Under the pieces are notes generated by a model. The model was not told the DNA's origin, did no database searches, and worked only from the letters and a program-made list of their open reading frames with translations. From the NCBI RefSeq assembly GCF_003696365.1, contig NZ_RFFM01000001.1, forward strand, positions 1,255,852-1,319,851: DNA of 64,000 nucleotides. The letters are read 5' to 3'. Shown here in pieces: positions 1 through 7,860 of the stretch. A program made the position numbers and the translations under genes. This DNA is from Stutzerimonas zhaodongensis. Lineage in GTDB: Bacteria > Pseudomonadota > Gammaproteobacteria > Pseudomonadales > Pseudomonadaceae. Each line of letters opens with the position of its first letter. Position 1 is the first letter of the stretch.

Positions 1-393
1 GAAGAAGATTTCCAGTACCTGCTCGATTGGCTGACTGAGGCGCAGCTGGACCGTGTCGGCTGCTTCCAGTACTCACCCGTCGAAGGTGCGCCGGCAGAGG
101 CGATGGATCTTGAGGCGGTGCCTGACGATATCAAGCAGGATCGTTGGGATCGCTTCATGGCACACCAACAAGCTATCAGCGCCGCCCGACTGGAGCGCAA
201 GATCGGCCAGGAGATCGAGGTGCTCATCGATGAGGTTGACGAGGATGGTGCCATCGGTCGCTCCTACTCCGATGCGCCGGAAATCGACGGCATGGTCTAT
301 GTGGACAGCGAGCAGCCGCTGCAACCGGGGGACAAGGTGTGGGTTCGGGTGACCAATTCTGATGAGTACGATCTTTGGGCCGAGGTCATCTGA
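1..393 (+). CDS. rimO: Ribosomal protein S12 methylthiotransferase RimO, 3' part only
   Basis: The reading frame is open from the first base and ends at TGA 391-393, giving about the last 130 residues. RimO is a radical-SAM enzyme that methylthiolates an aspartate of ribosomal protein S12. The catalytic radical-SAM core lies outside the window. What remains is the end of the core (FQYSPVEGA) followed by the C-terminal TRAM domain, with the typical segments [26 protein letters not shown] and [10 protein letters not shown] at the end. A Rho-independent terminator follows 20 bp after the stop. The identity rests on this conserved tail; the related MiaB is less likely because the [10 protein letters not shown] ending is RimO-like. 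Confidence 0.9.
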   Translation, partial: EEDFQYLLDWLTEAQLDRVGCFQYSPVEGAPAEAMDLEAVPDDIKQDRWDRFMAHQQAISAARLERKIGQEIEVLIDEVDEDGAIGRSYSDAPEIDGMVYVDSEQPLQPGDKVWVRVTNSDEYDLWAEVI

Positions 394-412
394 CACTCTG
401 CCCAGTTCGTCG

Positions 413-438
413 AAGCCCCGCCACAGCGGGGCTTTTTT
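413..438 (+). terminator. Rho-independent terminator after rimO
   Basis: A perfect 9-bp stem AAGCCCCGC / GCGGGGCTT with a CACA loop runs straight into a run of T. It sits 20 bp after the rimO stop and separates it from the next unit. Confidence 0.92.
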
Positions 439-637
439 ATGGCCGCATGCATCGAAGCGGCACCACTTAAGCAATGGCCATCTGCTTGCATCAATTTGAA
501 GCACTGTCGGATCGGTCAGGTTTTTTTCGAATCAAGTCCGGGCATGAATTGCTATACCGGTCAGCATAGGCAATCGCTGGCGAATGCAAACCCTTGAAAT
601 AACACAATAAAAACGAAGAATCCGCCACAGTAGCAGT

Positions 638-654
638 GTGGCTCAGGATTTGCT
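638..654 (+). promoter_or_regulatory. Candidate sigma-54 (-24/-12) promoter of the Tsx-like gene
   Basis: GTGGCTCAGGATTTGCT fits the RpoN consensus YTGGCACG-N4-TTGCW. GG is at 640-641 and GC at 652-653, the required 11-bp register, and TGGC, the following C and TTGCT are all present. The predicted start is near 665, leaving a leader of about 56 nt to the ATG at 721. The other 394-720 sequence contains the rimO terminator and an AT-rich stretch with no gene. Two further matches occur in the same region at 4105 and 11774, which strengthens the call. Confidence 0.6.
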
Positions 655-667
655 TAGTCCGACTCAG

Positions 668-683
668 CTGACCGTTCGGCCAA
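668..683 (+). promoter_or_regulatory. Candidate RutR-type operator in the Tsx leader
   Basis: CTGACCGTTCGGCCAA is an imperfect palindrome. It agrees at 10 of 14 defined positions with TTGACCA-NN-TGGTCAA, the known E. coli RutR box. It lies just downstream of the predicted sigma-54 start, where a bound repressor would block transcription. A RutR-like regulator gene begins at 1725. The match is imperfect and untested. Confidence 0.4.
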
Positions 684-720
684 GAAATAAAAGACATGAT
701 GCAAACAACAGGAGCTACCC

Positions 721-1527
721 ATGAACCCCCTATTGACCACCGCTGCACTTACGGGCGGCCTGCTACTGGCGGCCCAAGCCGGCGCGGCACCCATGCTCTG
801 GCAGAACAATAGCCTGACCTATTTGTACGGTAAGGATTTCAAAGTCGATCCGGACACCCAGCACACCTTGACCTTCGAGCACGCAAGCGGCTGGACCTAT
901 GGTGACGTCTTCTTGTTCGTCGACTACAAGTGGAACGAAAGCCAGGACAACAGCGACGCTGCCCGCACCTACTACGGTGAATTCAGTCCACGCTTGTCGC
1001 TCAGCAAGACCACTGGCACCGATATCTCGTTCGGCCCGGTCACCGATGTGCTCATTGGCTTCACCTACGAGCGCGGCGAGGACAGGGTGCAGAATTATCT
1101 GCTCGGTCCGGCTGTAGATCTGGCTGTCCCGGGCTTTGACCGTTTAGCCATCAACACCTCTTACCGCAAGCCTGACGGCATCCGTAACAAGGCGTCAGGA
1201 CAGTGGCAGATCACCCCGACCTGGGCGATCACCATACCGGTTGGCAGCTCCGACATCCTCTTCGACGGCTACATCGACTGGGTCGTCAACGATGCCGGCA
1301 ATAAGGACTCGGACGATTACCAGTCCAAGAACCTGCATATCAACCCGCAGATCAAGTACGACCTGGGCAAGGCGGTCTATCAGAAAGCCGGTCAGCTCTA
1401 CGTAGGTATCGAGTACGACTATTGGTCCAACAAATACGGCATCAAGGATGGCGGATTCGTCAGTAAGAACTTCGTGGGGTCAACCGACCAGAGCGCCTGG
1501 AACGCTATCGTGAAGGTGCATTTCTAA
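721..1527 (+). CDS. Tsx-like nucleoside-specific outer-membrane channel
   Basis: A 268-residue outer-membrane protein of the Tsx/OmpK channel family (Channel_Tsx). The N-terminus has a signal peptide ending near AQAGA-AP. The mature part starts with the family's WQNNSLTYLYGKDF-like segment and continues as alternating amphipathic strands (FEHASGWTYGDVFLFVDY), ending with aromatic F (VKVHF) as outer-membrane barrels do. Family members let nucleosides cross the outer membrane. ACAGGAG at 708-714 is a good ribosome-binding site for this ATG. It stands alone behind its own predicted sigma-54 promoter, just before a RutR-like regulator and upstream of a BMP-type nucleoside importer. The substrate is inferred from family and neighbours. 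Confidence 0.85.
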   Translation: MNPLLTTAALTGGLLLAAQAGAAPMLWQNNSLTYLYGKDFKVDPDTQHTLTFEHASGWTYGDVFLFVDYKWNESQDNSDAARTYYGEFSPRLSLSKTTGTDISFGPVTDVLIGFTYERGEDRVQNYLLGPAVDLAVPGFDRLAINTSYRKPDGIRNKASGQWQITPTWAITIPVGSSDILFDGYIDWVVNDAGNKDSDDYQSKNLHINPQIKYDLGKAVYQKAGQLYVGIEYDYWSNKYGIKDGGFVSKNFVGSTDQSAWNAIVKVHF

Positions 1528-1724
1528 CAGGCGAGTCAGCCCAGCGCCGGGGGACAGCGTCACCAAGCTGATGGCGCTGTTGCTTGACACTGTGCCGCAT
1601 CGTCTCGTCGCCACTGATACAAATTCTGATCCGCACCGATCGCAGTAAAGATGCGCAAAAGCCGGCATGGGCTAGCATTGAACAAGCGCATCGGGCGTGA
1701 TGCGCGCGCACAGGAGACGGACCT

Positions 1725-2390
1725 ATGACCACTTTCGATGCCACGCTTGCCCAAGCATCCGCCGATGACAGACGTACCGGTCGTATTCGTCAGAAGAATG
1801 AGGAGCTGATCCTCTCGGCCGCCGCGCAAGAGTTCGCCCACCACGGCTACAAGGGCACAAGCATGAACGCCATTGCTCTTCGCGCAGGGCTGCCTAAAGC
1901 CAATCTTCACTACTACTTCACCAACAAGCTCGGGCTATATGTCGAGGTCATGCGGCATATCCTCGAGCTCTGGGACAATGCGTTCGACAACCTCACCGAG
2001 GACGACGACCCCGCTACTGCATTGGCAGGCTACATTCGCACCAAGATGGAGTTCTCCCGCAAGCAACCTCAGGCTTCCAAGATTTTCGCAATGGAAGTGA
2101 TCAGTGGTTGCGAGTGCCTGTCCGCCCACTTCAACGAAGACTATCGCGAGTGGTTCCGTGGTCGCGCCGCCGTTTTCCAGGCATGGATTGATGCAGGCAA
2201 GATGGACCCCATCGACCCCATGCACCTGATCTTCCTGATCTGGAGTAGCACCCAGCATTACGCCGACTTCTCCGATCAGATACGCCGTATCACGGGCCAG
2301 CGCCGGGTCAAGAAAGATGATTTCGAACGCGGCACCGAAACGCTGATACGCGTGATTCTGAAGGGTTGCGGCCTGACCCCGCCTCGCTGA
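1725..2390 (+). CDS. RutR-like TetR-family transcriptional regulator
   Basis: 221 residues. The N-terminal TetR helix-turn-helix spans about residues 22-70 (ILSAAAQEFAHHGYKGTSMN, then LPKANLHYYFTNKLGLY). The rest resembles the RutR/YcdC C-terminal ligand domain, with FAMEVISGC, the WIDAGKMDPIDPMHLIFLIW stretch and a final ETLIRVILKG. RutR in E. coli binds uracil/thymine and controls pyrimidine catabolism; relatives control purine and pyrimidine uptake genes. AGGAGACGG upstream of the ATG serves as ribosome-binding site. RutR-like palindromes occur at three neighbouring promoters, which makes this protein their probable regulator. The ligand is unknown: uracil, thymine or a purine base are all possible. 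Confidence 0.85.
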   Translation: MTTFDATLAQASADDRRTGRIRQKNEELILSAAAQEFAHHGYKGTSMNAIALRAGLPKANLHYYFTNKLGLYVEVMRHILELWDNAFDNLTEDDDPATALAGYIRTKMEFSRKQPQASKIFAMEVISGCECLSAHFNEDYREWFRGRAAVFQAWIDAGKMDPIDPMHLIFLIWSSTQHYADFSDQIRRITGQRRVKKDDFERGTETLIRVILKGCGLTPPR

Positions 2391-2493
2391 CCCGGCAATC
2401 GCCTCCTCGGCGGTTCGATGCTTCAATTATGAGCTGGCGCCCTGAGCGTCCTTTCCGGCTCTCGTAGCAAAGTGCGTCGGTGCCAGCGCATGT

Positions 2494-2619
2494 TCAAACC
2501 CGCGCCGCGCAAAGCAGGTAATTGATCAGCTGCTCGGAGACGTAGCGGCCGCGCTGCACGACCGCCTTCGGATATCGGCACAGAGCCAGAATCAGGCAAG
2601 CCCGCGGCAGGATTGACAT
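2494..2619 (-). CDS. Possible 41-residue ORF in the regulator-SDR gap
   Basis: The 309-bp gap 2391-2699 holds no recognised gene. On the minus strand a 41-codon frame from ATG 2619 encodes a hydrophobic start (LILALC) followed by a basic stretch (RYPKAVVQRGRY) and EQLINYLL. The composition looks protein-like rather than random, but there is no convincing ribosome-binding site and I recognise no family. It may be a remnant of a decayed gene. Confidence 0.2.
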   Translation of the reverse strand: MSILPRACLILALCRYPKAVVQRGRYVSEQLINYLLCAARV

Positions 2620-2699
2620 AACGCCGCACCCTGCCCTCTGCCTAGCATTGATTTCACGGCGCATGAGCGCCGACCGATGAACAAGCGGAGGACCTGAAC

Positions 2700-3437
2700 A
2701 TGTCGAACATCGAAGGAAAAATCGTACTCATCACAGGCGCCAGCAGCGGTATCGGCGAAGCAACGGCGCGCCTGCTGGCCGCCAAAGGCGCCACGGTAGT
2801 ACTGGGCGCAAGACGCCTGGAGCGGCTTGAACAGCTCGCCGCCAGTATTACCGAAGCGGGGGGACGTGCGGCCTGTCGCGCGCTGGACGTCACCAATTGC
2901 GATGATACCCAAGCCTTTGTCGACTTCGCCGAGCAACGATTCGGTCGCATCGACGTGATCATCAACAATGCCGGCGTAATGCCCCTTTCGCGGCTCGACG
3001 CCCTGAAGGTCGAGGAGTGGAATCGGATGATCGACGTGAACATCCGTGGCGTGTTGCATGGCATCGCAGCCGGACTGCCACTGATGCAGCGTCAGCGCTC
3101 GGGACAATTCATCAATATCGCCTCCATCGGCGCTTACGCAGTCAGCCCTACCGCCGCCGTCTACTGCGCCACCAAGTACGCGGTACGTGCCATTTCCGAA
3201 GGGCTGCGCCAGGAGGTTGGTGGCGATATTCGCGTCACGCTGGTATCGCCCGGTGTCACCGAATCGGAACTGGCTGAAAGTATCTCCGATGAAGGCGCAC
3301 GATCAGCCATGGATGACTTCCGCCGCATCGCCATCCCAGCCGATGCCATTGCTCGCGCGATCGCATACGCCGTCGAGCAACCGGCTGATGTCGATGTCAG
3401 CGAACTGGTGGTACGTCCGACCGCCAGCCCCTATTGA
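2700..3437 (+). CDS. SDR-family NAD(P)-dependent oxidoreductase
   Basis: 245 residues, a classical short-chain dehydrogenase. Cofactor motif TGASSGIG at 12-19, NNAG at 89-92, catalytic Ser142, Tyr155 and Lys159 (YCATK), and PGV after the last core strand. Arg residues following beta-2 (GARRLERL) point to NADP(H) preference. GGAGG lies 10 bp before the ATG. The next gene starts 11 bp after the stop, so the two form an operon with a carboxymuconolactone-decarboxylase-family protein. The substrate cannot be read from the sequence. Its place between a RutR-like regulator and a nucleoside importer may be incidental. Confidence 0.9.
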   Translation: MSNIEGKIVLITGASSGIGEATARLLAAKGATVVLGARRLERLEQLAASITEAGGRAACRALDVTNCDDTQAFVDFAEQRFGRIDVIINNAGVMPLSRLDALKVEEWNRMIDVNIRGVLHGIAAGLPLMQRQRSGQFINIASIGAYAVSPTAAVYCATKYAVRAISEGLRQEVGGDIRVTLVSPGVTESELAESISDEGARSAMDDFRRIAIPADAIARAIAYAVEQPADVDVSELVVRPTASPY

Positions 3438-3447
3438 GGACTCCGCG

Positions 3448-3900
3448 ATGAGGCTTTTCACTGGAAACACGTTAAGCGCAGCCTGCCTTGGGCTGATTGG
3501 ATCACTGACATTCGCCTCGCTGGAAGCGGTCGGCAACGAGCGCCACGCGCGCGGCGTCGAGGTCATGGATCACTTGTCTGGCGGTGCTGGTCAACCTGTC
3601 CTCGAAGCGCTGCGCGAGGACTATCCGTTTCTCGCCGACGGCATTACCGAGTACGCCCTGGGCGATGTCTGGGGGCGCAGCGGTCTGGACGATCGCACTC
3701 GCCAGCTCGCCGTGGTCGCCGCGTTCGCCGCGCAGGGCAATCTGCCTTACATGCAGGTTCACGCCGGCTACGCGCTGCGCCTTGGCGTCACCCGCGATGA
3801 GCTTAAGGAAGTGGTGTACCTGACCACAGTCACCGCCGGCTTCCCTCGCGCGATCGATGCGGCGCAGGCGCTGCGCGAGGTGGCGGATCCCGAACGATAG
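3448..3900 (+). CDS. Carboxymuconolactone-decarboxylase-family protein with signal-like N-terminus
   Basis: 150 residues from the ATG at 3448, which follows the SDR stop by 10 bp; the frame is open further upstream but only inside the SDR. The first 25 residues (MRLFTGNTLSAACLGLIGSL...) form a hydrophobic leader that could be a secretion signal or anchor. The body has the CMD fold pattern: YALGDVWGRSGLDDRTRQLA, then HAGYALRLGVTRDELKEV and a terminal AIDAAQALREV. No CXXC pair of the AhpD type is present, so peroxidase activity is unlikely. CMD relatives without the catalytic cysteines include gamma-lactone decarboxylases and many uncharacterised proteins. Reaction unknown. Confidence 0.8.
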   Translation: MRLFTGNTLSAACLGLIGSLTFASLEAVGNERHARGVEVMDHLSGGAGQPVLEALREDYPFLADGITEYALGDVWGRSGLDDRTRQLAVVAAFAAQGNLPYMQVHAGYALRLGVTRDELKEVVYLTTVTAGFPRAIDAAQALREVADPER

Positions 3901-4096
3901 CGCGCTGCTAAAGCTCGCTGCTCGGAGAGCAGCCGATCAGCGAGCCCTGCGCCATTCAACCCATTCTTGCTCCGCCCCAGACCGGTGCAAGACGGCTCGA
4001 CGCCACCAACGCCGGCACCAATTCGAAGCACTGGCAACTCCCGACCCTTTTTGGGCATGACTCTCTAACTCCCGGTCAAACGCCCGCAGCGGAATC

Positions 4097-4112
4097 CTGA
4101 CTGTCTGGCCAG
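4097..4112 (+). promoter_or_regulatory. Candidate RutR-type operator at the ABC operon promoter
   Basis: CTGACTGTCTGGCCAG agrees at 9 of 14 defined positions with the E. coli RutR box and has the same half-site spacing. It overlaps the -24 element of the sigma-54 promoter that follows. This is the weakest of the three sites taken alone; its position relative to the promoter is the same as at 11766. Confidence 0.3.
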
Positions 4113-4121
4113 CTTTTTGCT
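4105..4121 (+). promoter_or_regulatory. Candidate sigma-54 promoter of the nucleoside ABC operon
   Basis: CTGGCCAGCTTTTTGCT matches YTGGCACG-N4-TTGCW, with GG at 4107-4108 and GC at 4119-4120. Apart from one base, the first 16 positions are identical to the element at 11774 before the cognate binding-protein gene. The predicted start is near 4132, 25 nt before the ATG at 4157. The rest of 3901-4104 holds no gene. Confidence 0.7.
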
Positions 4122-4156
4122 ATTCACTCGGACATGAATACCCAGCGGACACCCTC

Positions 4157-5701
4157 ATGCCCGATACAGCCACTCCACGTCTGCAGCTGACCGGTATCAC
4201 CAAGCGATACCCGGGCTGCCTGGCCAACGACCATATCGACCTTAGCATTCACGCAGGAGAGATCCACGCCCTGCTTGGTGAGAACGGTGCTGGGAAGAGC
4301 ACCCTGATGAAAATCATCTACGGGGTGACTCAGCCCGACGCCGGAGAGATTCGCTGGGAAGGCGAGCCGGTGATCATGCGTGACCCGGCATACGCTCGTG
4401 ATCGCGGGATCGGAATGGTGTTCCAGCACTTCTCGTTGTTCGAAACCCTGAGCATTGCGGAGAACGTTGCCCTGGCGCTGGGTGCCGATGCCGGGACGCC
4501 AAGGCAGCTGGAGTCGAAAATTCGGGAGGTGTCGCAGCGCTACGGCATGCCGCTAGAGCCGCATCGCCTGGTCCACAGCCTCTCGATCGGCGAGCGCCAA
4601 CGAGTGGAAATCGTCCGCTGCCTGATGCAAGACATCAAGCTGCTGATTCTCGACGAGCCCACATCCGTGCTCACACCACAGGAAGCCGACGATCTGTTCG
4701 TGGTGCTACGCCGGCTGGCTGCAGAGGGCTGCAGCGTCCTGTTCATCAGCCACAAGCTGAACGAGGTACGCGCACTTTGTGAAAACGCAACGGTGCTGCG
4801 TGGCGGGAAAGTCTCGGGCGAGTGCGTACCGGCTGAATGCACGGACATGGATCTGGCGCGACTGATGGTTGGCGATGCCGAGGGGCTTGAGGCCGAGTAC
4901 CCGAAAGCCAGCGGTGGTGCGCCGTTCCTGCGGATCGAGGCGCTGTCCTGGCGCAACGACGATCCGTTCGGTGTATCGCTAGAAGACCTGATGCTGGAGG
5001 TACGAGCCGGGGAAATTGTCGGTATCGCCGGGGTCGCGGGCAACGGGCAGGACGAGCTGCTCGCGCTGCTCTGCGGAGAACACCGACTTCCCCGTGAGCA
5101 AGGTCCGCGCATCCGCTTCCTCGAATCACCTGTAGCCCATCTGCCGCCGGACACCCGTCGCCGCCTAGGGATGACCTTCGTCCCGGCGGAGCGGCTGGGG
5201 CACGGCGCGGTTCCAGAAATGAGTCTGGCCGATAACGCTTTGCTGACAGGCTTTCAACAGGAGGGGATGGTCAGCAGTGGGCTGATTCGCCATGGTCGAG
5301 TCGAGGCGTTCGCCCGGCGCATCATCGACACCTTTGCGGTCAAGGCGCCCGGCACCCATACCACCGCACGCAGCCTCTCGGGAGGTAATCTGCAGAAATT
5401 CATCCTCGGTCGCGAGATCCTGCAGCAACCGAAACTGCTGATCGCCGCGCACCCGACCTGGGGTGTTGACGTCGGCGCAGCGGCCGCAATTCACCGCGCG
5501 CTGATCGAGCTGCGCGATGCAGGCACCGCCATCCTGGTGATTTCCGAAGACCTAGAGGAGTTGTTCCAGATCAGCGACCGGATCGCTGCGCTTAGCCACG
5601 GCCGTCTATCTTCGCTGCAGTCGACAGCTCATACCACCGCGACTGATGTCGGACGCTGGATGGCAGGACAGTTCGATCACACCACGCCTACCGCCGCCTG
5701 A
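4157..5701 (+). CDS. BMP-type nucleoside ABC importer, tandem ATP-binding protein
   Basis: 514 residues with two fused ATPase domains, as in simple-sugar and nucleoside importers (NupA/NupO/RnsB type). Domain 1 has Walker A GENGAGKST at 41-49, signature LSIGERQRVE and Walker B LLILDEPTSVLTP. Domain 2 has the usual degenerate Walker A (GVAGNGQDEL) and the signature LSGGNLQKFILGRE. The second Walker B region reads AAHPTWGVDVGAA, where family members more often show QPTRGLDVGA, so the Arg is replaced by Trp. It powers uptake by the two permeases that follow. The ribosome-binding site is weak. The stop codon is followed 10 bp later by the first permease. Confidence 0.9.
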   Translation: MPDTATPRLQLTGITKRYPGCLANDHIDLSIHAGEIHALLGENGAGKSTLMKIIYGVTQPDAGEIRWEGEPVIMRDPAYARDRGIGMVFQHFSLFETLSIAENVALALGADAGTPRQLESKIREVSQRYGMPLEPHRLVHSLSIGERQRVEIVRCLMQDIKLLILDEPTSVLTPQEADDLFVVLRRLAAEGCSVLFISHKLNEVRALCENATVLRGGKVSGECVPAECTDMDLARLMVGDAEGLEAEYPKASGGAPFLRIEALSWRNDDPFGVSLEDLMLEVRAGEIVGIAGVAGNGQDELLALLCGEHRLPREQGPRIRFLESPVAHLPPDTRRRLGMTFVPAERLGHGAVPEMSLADNALLTGFQQEGMVSSGLIRHGRVEAFARRIIDTFAVKAPGTHTTARSLSGGNLQKFILGREILQQPKLLIAAHPTWGVDVGAAAAIHRALIELRDAGTAILVISEDLEELFQISDRIAALSHGRLSSLQSTAHTTATDVGRWMAGQFDHTTPTAA

Positions 5702-5711
5702 GAGCCCCATC

Positions 5712-6818
5712 ATGCTGTTATCCCTCGAACCACGCGGCTACGAATCACGCGCGATGCTCTGGGTGTCGCCAGTGCTCGCCGCCCTGCTGACCCTGATCAG
5801 TGGCGCGCTGCTCTTCGCCGCGCTGGGCCACCCGCCTCTGGAAACCCTGCGAGTGCTGTTGATCGACCCCGTCAGTGACCTTTACGGGGTGTCTGAACTG
5901 CTGGTCAAGGCACTGCCGATCCTGCTCTGCGCCCTGGGGCTGGCCGTGGTCTACAGCGCTCGGATCTGGAATATCGGCGCTGAAGGCCAGTTGCTCATTG
6001 GCGCCCTGGCGGGCAGCGCTGTGGCCGTCCACATCATCGAATGGGATTCGCGTTGGGCGCTGGTGCTCAGCCTGCTCATCGGCACGCTCGGCGGTGCAGC
6101 CTGGGCCGGCCTCTGCGCTTGGCTGCGCACGCAGTTCAATGCCAATGAAATCCTGACCAGCATCATGCTCAACTACATCGCGTTGAATCTACTGCTGTTC
6201 GCGGTGCACGGGCCGTTGAAAGATCCGGAGGGTTTCAACTTCCCCGAGTCGGCCATGTTTGGTGACGCCACGCGGCTGCCACAGTTGTTCGAGGACCTGC
6301 GCGTGCATGGCGGCTTCTACTTCGCGCTACTGGCGCTGGTGGTGGTATGGGTGTTGTTGCAGAAGAGCTTTCTTGGTTTTCAGATCAAGGTGCTTGGTCT
6401 CGACAAACGCGCGGCAGGCTTCGTCGGCTTCCGCGAGAAAGGGCTGATCTGGATTGCGCTGCTGATCAGCGGAGCGCTGGCGGGGCTCGCCGGAGTTGCG
6501 GAGGTCGTCGGCCCTATCGGCCAGCTGGTACCTCAGGTTTCACCCGGTTATGGCTACGCCGCGATCACCGTCGCCTTCCTCGGCCGCCTCAATCCCGTCG
6601 GTATCGTTTGCGCCAGCTTGCTCATGGCCCTGCTCTATCTGGGCGGTGAGAACGCTCAGATGGCTGCCAACTTGCCTCAGTCCATCACCCAGCTGTTCCA
6701 GGGCATGGTGCTGTTCTTTCTGCTGGCCTGCGACGTGCTGATTCTCTATCGACCGCGCCTCAAGACGTGGACTCGTAGAACACAAGCTCCGGTGCTCCGT
6801 CCAGAGGCCACGGCGTGA
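5712..6818 (+). CDS. BMP-type nucleoside ABC importer, permease 1
   Basis: 368 residues from the ATG at 5712; the frame continues upstream but only inside the ATPase gene. It belongs to the BPD_transp_2 permease family with about ten hydrophobic segments, beginning MLWVSPVLAALLTLISGALL. Family signatures are WNIGAEGQLLIGALAGSA near residue 90, ANEILTSIMLNYIALNLLLF near 155, and the cytoplasmic GFREKGLIWIALLISGALAG stretch. The length is typical for the larger subunit of the NupB/NupP pair. Second gene of the operon driven by the predicted sigma-54 promoter at 4105. Confidence 0.9.
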   Translation: MLLSLEPRGYESRAMLWVSPVLAALLTLISGALLFAALGHPPLETLRVLLIDPVSDLYGVSELLVKALPILLCALGLAVVYSARIWNIGAEGQLLIGALAGSAVAVHIIEWDSRWALVLSLLIGTLGGAAWAGLCAWLRTQFNANEILTSIMLNYIALNLLLFAVHGPLKDPEGFNFPESAMFGDATRLPQLFEDLRVHGGFYFALLALVVVWVLLQKSFLGFQIKVLGLDKRAAGFVGFREKGLIWIALLISGALAGLAGVAEVVGPIGQLVPQVSPGYGYAAITVAFLGRLNPVGIVCASLLMALLYLGGENAQMAANLPQSITQLFQGMVLFFLLACDVLILYRPRLKTWTRRTQAPVLRPEATA

Positions 6819-6873
6819 TCACTCTCCCCTGTTCTTCTCAACGGTTGCTGCGCGCAGCTCGAGGCTTGCTTTG

Positions 6874-7800
6874 ATGGATATCGATCTGCTGACTAATATC
6901 TTTTACGCCATGGTCCGTACAGGTACGCCGCTGCTGCTGGTGGCGCTCGGCGAGCTGGTCTGCGAAAAGTCTGGCGTCCTCAACCTGGGTCAGGAAGGCA
7001 TGATGCTGTTTGGCGCGGTAGCGGGATTCATCGCCGCCTTCGCCACCGGCAGCCTCTGGCTTGGCGTGGTTTTCGCGTGTCTGGGCGGCATGCTCCTGTC
7101 GCAGCTGTTCGCACTGGTCGCGCTGGGCTTCAATGCCAATCAGGTCGCTACCGGCCTGGCGCTGACCATCTTTGGCGTCGGCCTCTCCTCGTTCATCGGG
7201 GCGGGTTGGGTCGGCAAACCGCTTGCCGGCTTCGAGCCGATCGCAATCCCGTTTCTCAGCGATATCCCTCTGATCGGCCGCATGCTCTTCGCCCAGGACC
7301 TGCTGGTCTACCTGTCCTTTGCGCTTTTCGCCCTGGTTGCCTGGGTGCTGTTGAAAAGCCGCATCGGGCTGATCATCCAGGCGGTAGGCGAAAATCCCAA
7401 CGCCGCCAGCGCCATGGGCCTGCCGGTATTGCGGGTTCGCGCGCTGGCAGTGCTTTTCGGCGGCGCCATGGCCGGGTTGGCTGGGGGTTATCTGTCGCTC
7501 GCTTACACCCCGATGTGGGCAGAGAACATGACCGCGGGGCGCGGCTGGATCGCCCTGGCTCTGGTGGTCTTCGCCAGCTGGCGTGTGGGCAGAGTGCTGC
7601 TCGGGGCCTACCTGTTCGGGCTTGCAAGCATCCTGCATCTGGTTGCCCAAGGGATAGGCCTGTCGATCCCCGGCAACTTGCTGGCGATGCTCCCGTACGT
7701 GGCGACCATCGTCGTGCTGGTGTTGCTGTCACGCGACGCGATTCGCACCCGCCTGTACGCACCGGTATCGCTCGGACAACCCTGGAAAGCCGGCCATTGA
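6874..7800 (+). CDS. BMP-type nucleoside ABC importer, permease 2
   Basis: 308 residues. I start at ATG 6874; the codon before it, TTG 6871, is also possible. It is the shorter permease (NupC/NupQ type) with the family motif SGVLNLGQEGMMLFGAVAGF near residue 30, FNANQVATGLALTIFG near 88 and GENPNAASAMGLPVLRVRAL near 170. It has about eight to ten membrane segments. It is the third and last gene of the operon, ending at a hairpin that separates it from the convergent P-type ATPase. The binding protein expected for this importer is not adjacent but lies at 11840. Confidence 0.9.
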   Translation: MDIDLLTNIFYAMVRTGTPLLLVALGELVCEKSGVLNLGQEGMMLFGAVAGFIAAFATGSLWLGVVFACLGGMLLSQLFALVALGFNANQVATGLALTIFGVGLSSFIGAGWVGKPLAGFEPIAIPFLSDIPLIGRMLFAQDLLVYLSFALFALVAWVLLKSRIGLIIQAVGENPNAASAMGLPVLRVRALAVLFGGAMAGLAGGYLSLAYTPMWAENMTAGRGWIALALVVFASWRVGRVLLGAYLFGLASILHLVAQGIGLSIPGNLLAMLPYVATIVVLVLLSRDAIRTRLYAPVSLGQPWKAGH

Positions 7801-7807
7801 TCGGCAT

Positions 7808-7838
7808 CGAAAGCGGAGACTGCAGGGTTCCGCTTTCG
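7808..7838. terminator. Hairpin between convergent permease and P-type ATPase genes
   Basis: CGAAAGCGGA and TCCGCTTTCG form a perfect 10-bp stem with an 11-nt loop, 8 bp after the permease stop. No strong T run follows on either strand, so it may act as a bidirectional terminator or RNA-stability element. Confidence 0.55.
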
Positions 7839-7860
7839 CCGCCTGGCTCTCGTACAGCTG

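Noticed and set aside
550-566. TGCTATACCGGTCAGCA as a possible NtrC site upstream of the Tsx promoter
   Set aside because: Only the outer TGC/GCA and one inner base agree with the NtrC consensus.
1672-2651. Decamer CTAGCATTGA repeated before the regulator (1672) and before the SDR (2642)
   Set aside because: No matching -35 element at the right distance at either site; two copies of a decamer are not enough for a regulatory claim.
6838-7650. 270-codon minus-strand frame opposite permease 2
   Set aside because: Gln/Arg/His-rich antisense shadow of a membrane protein gene.
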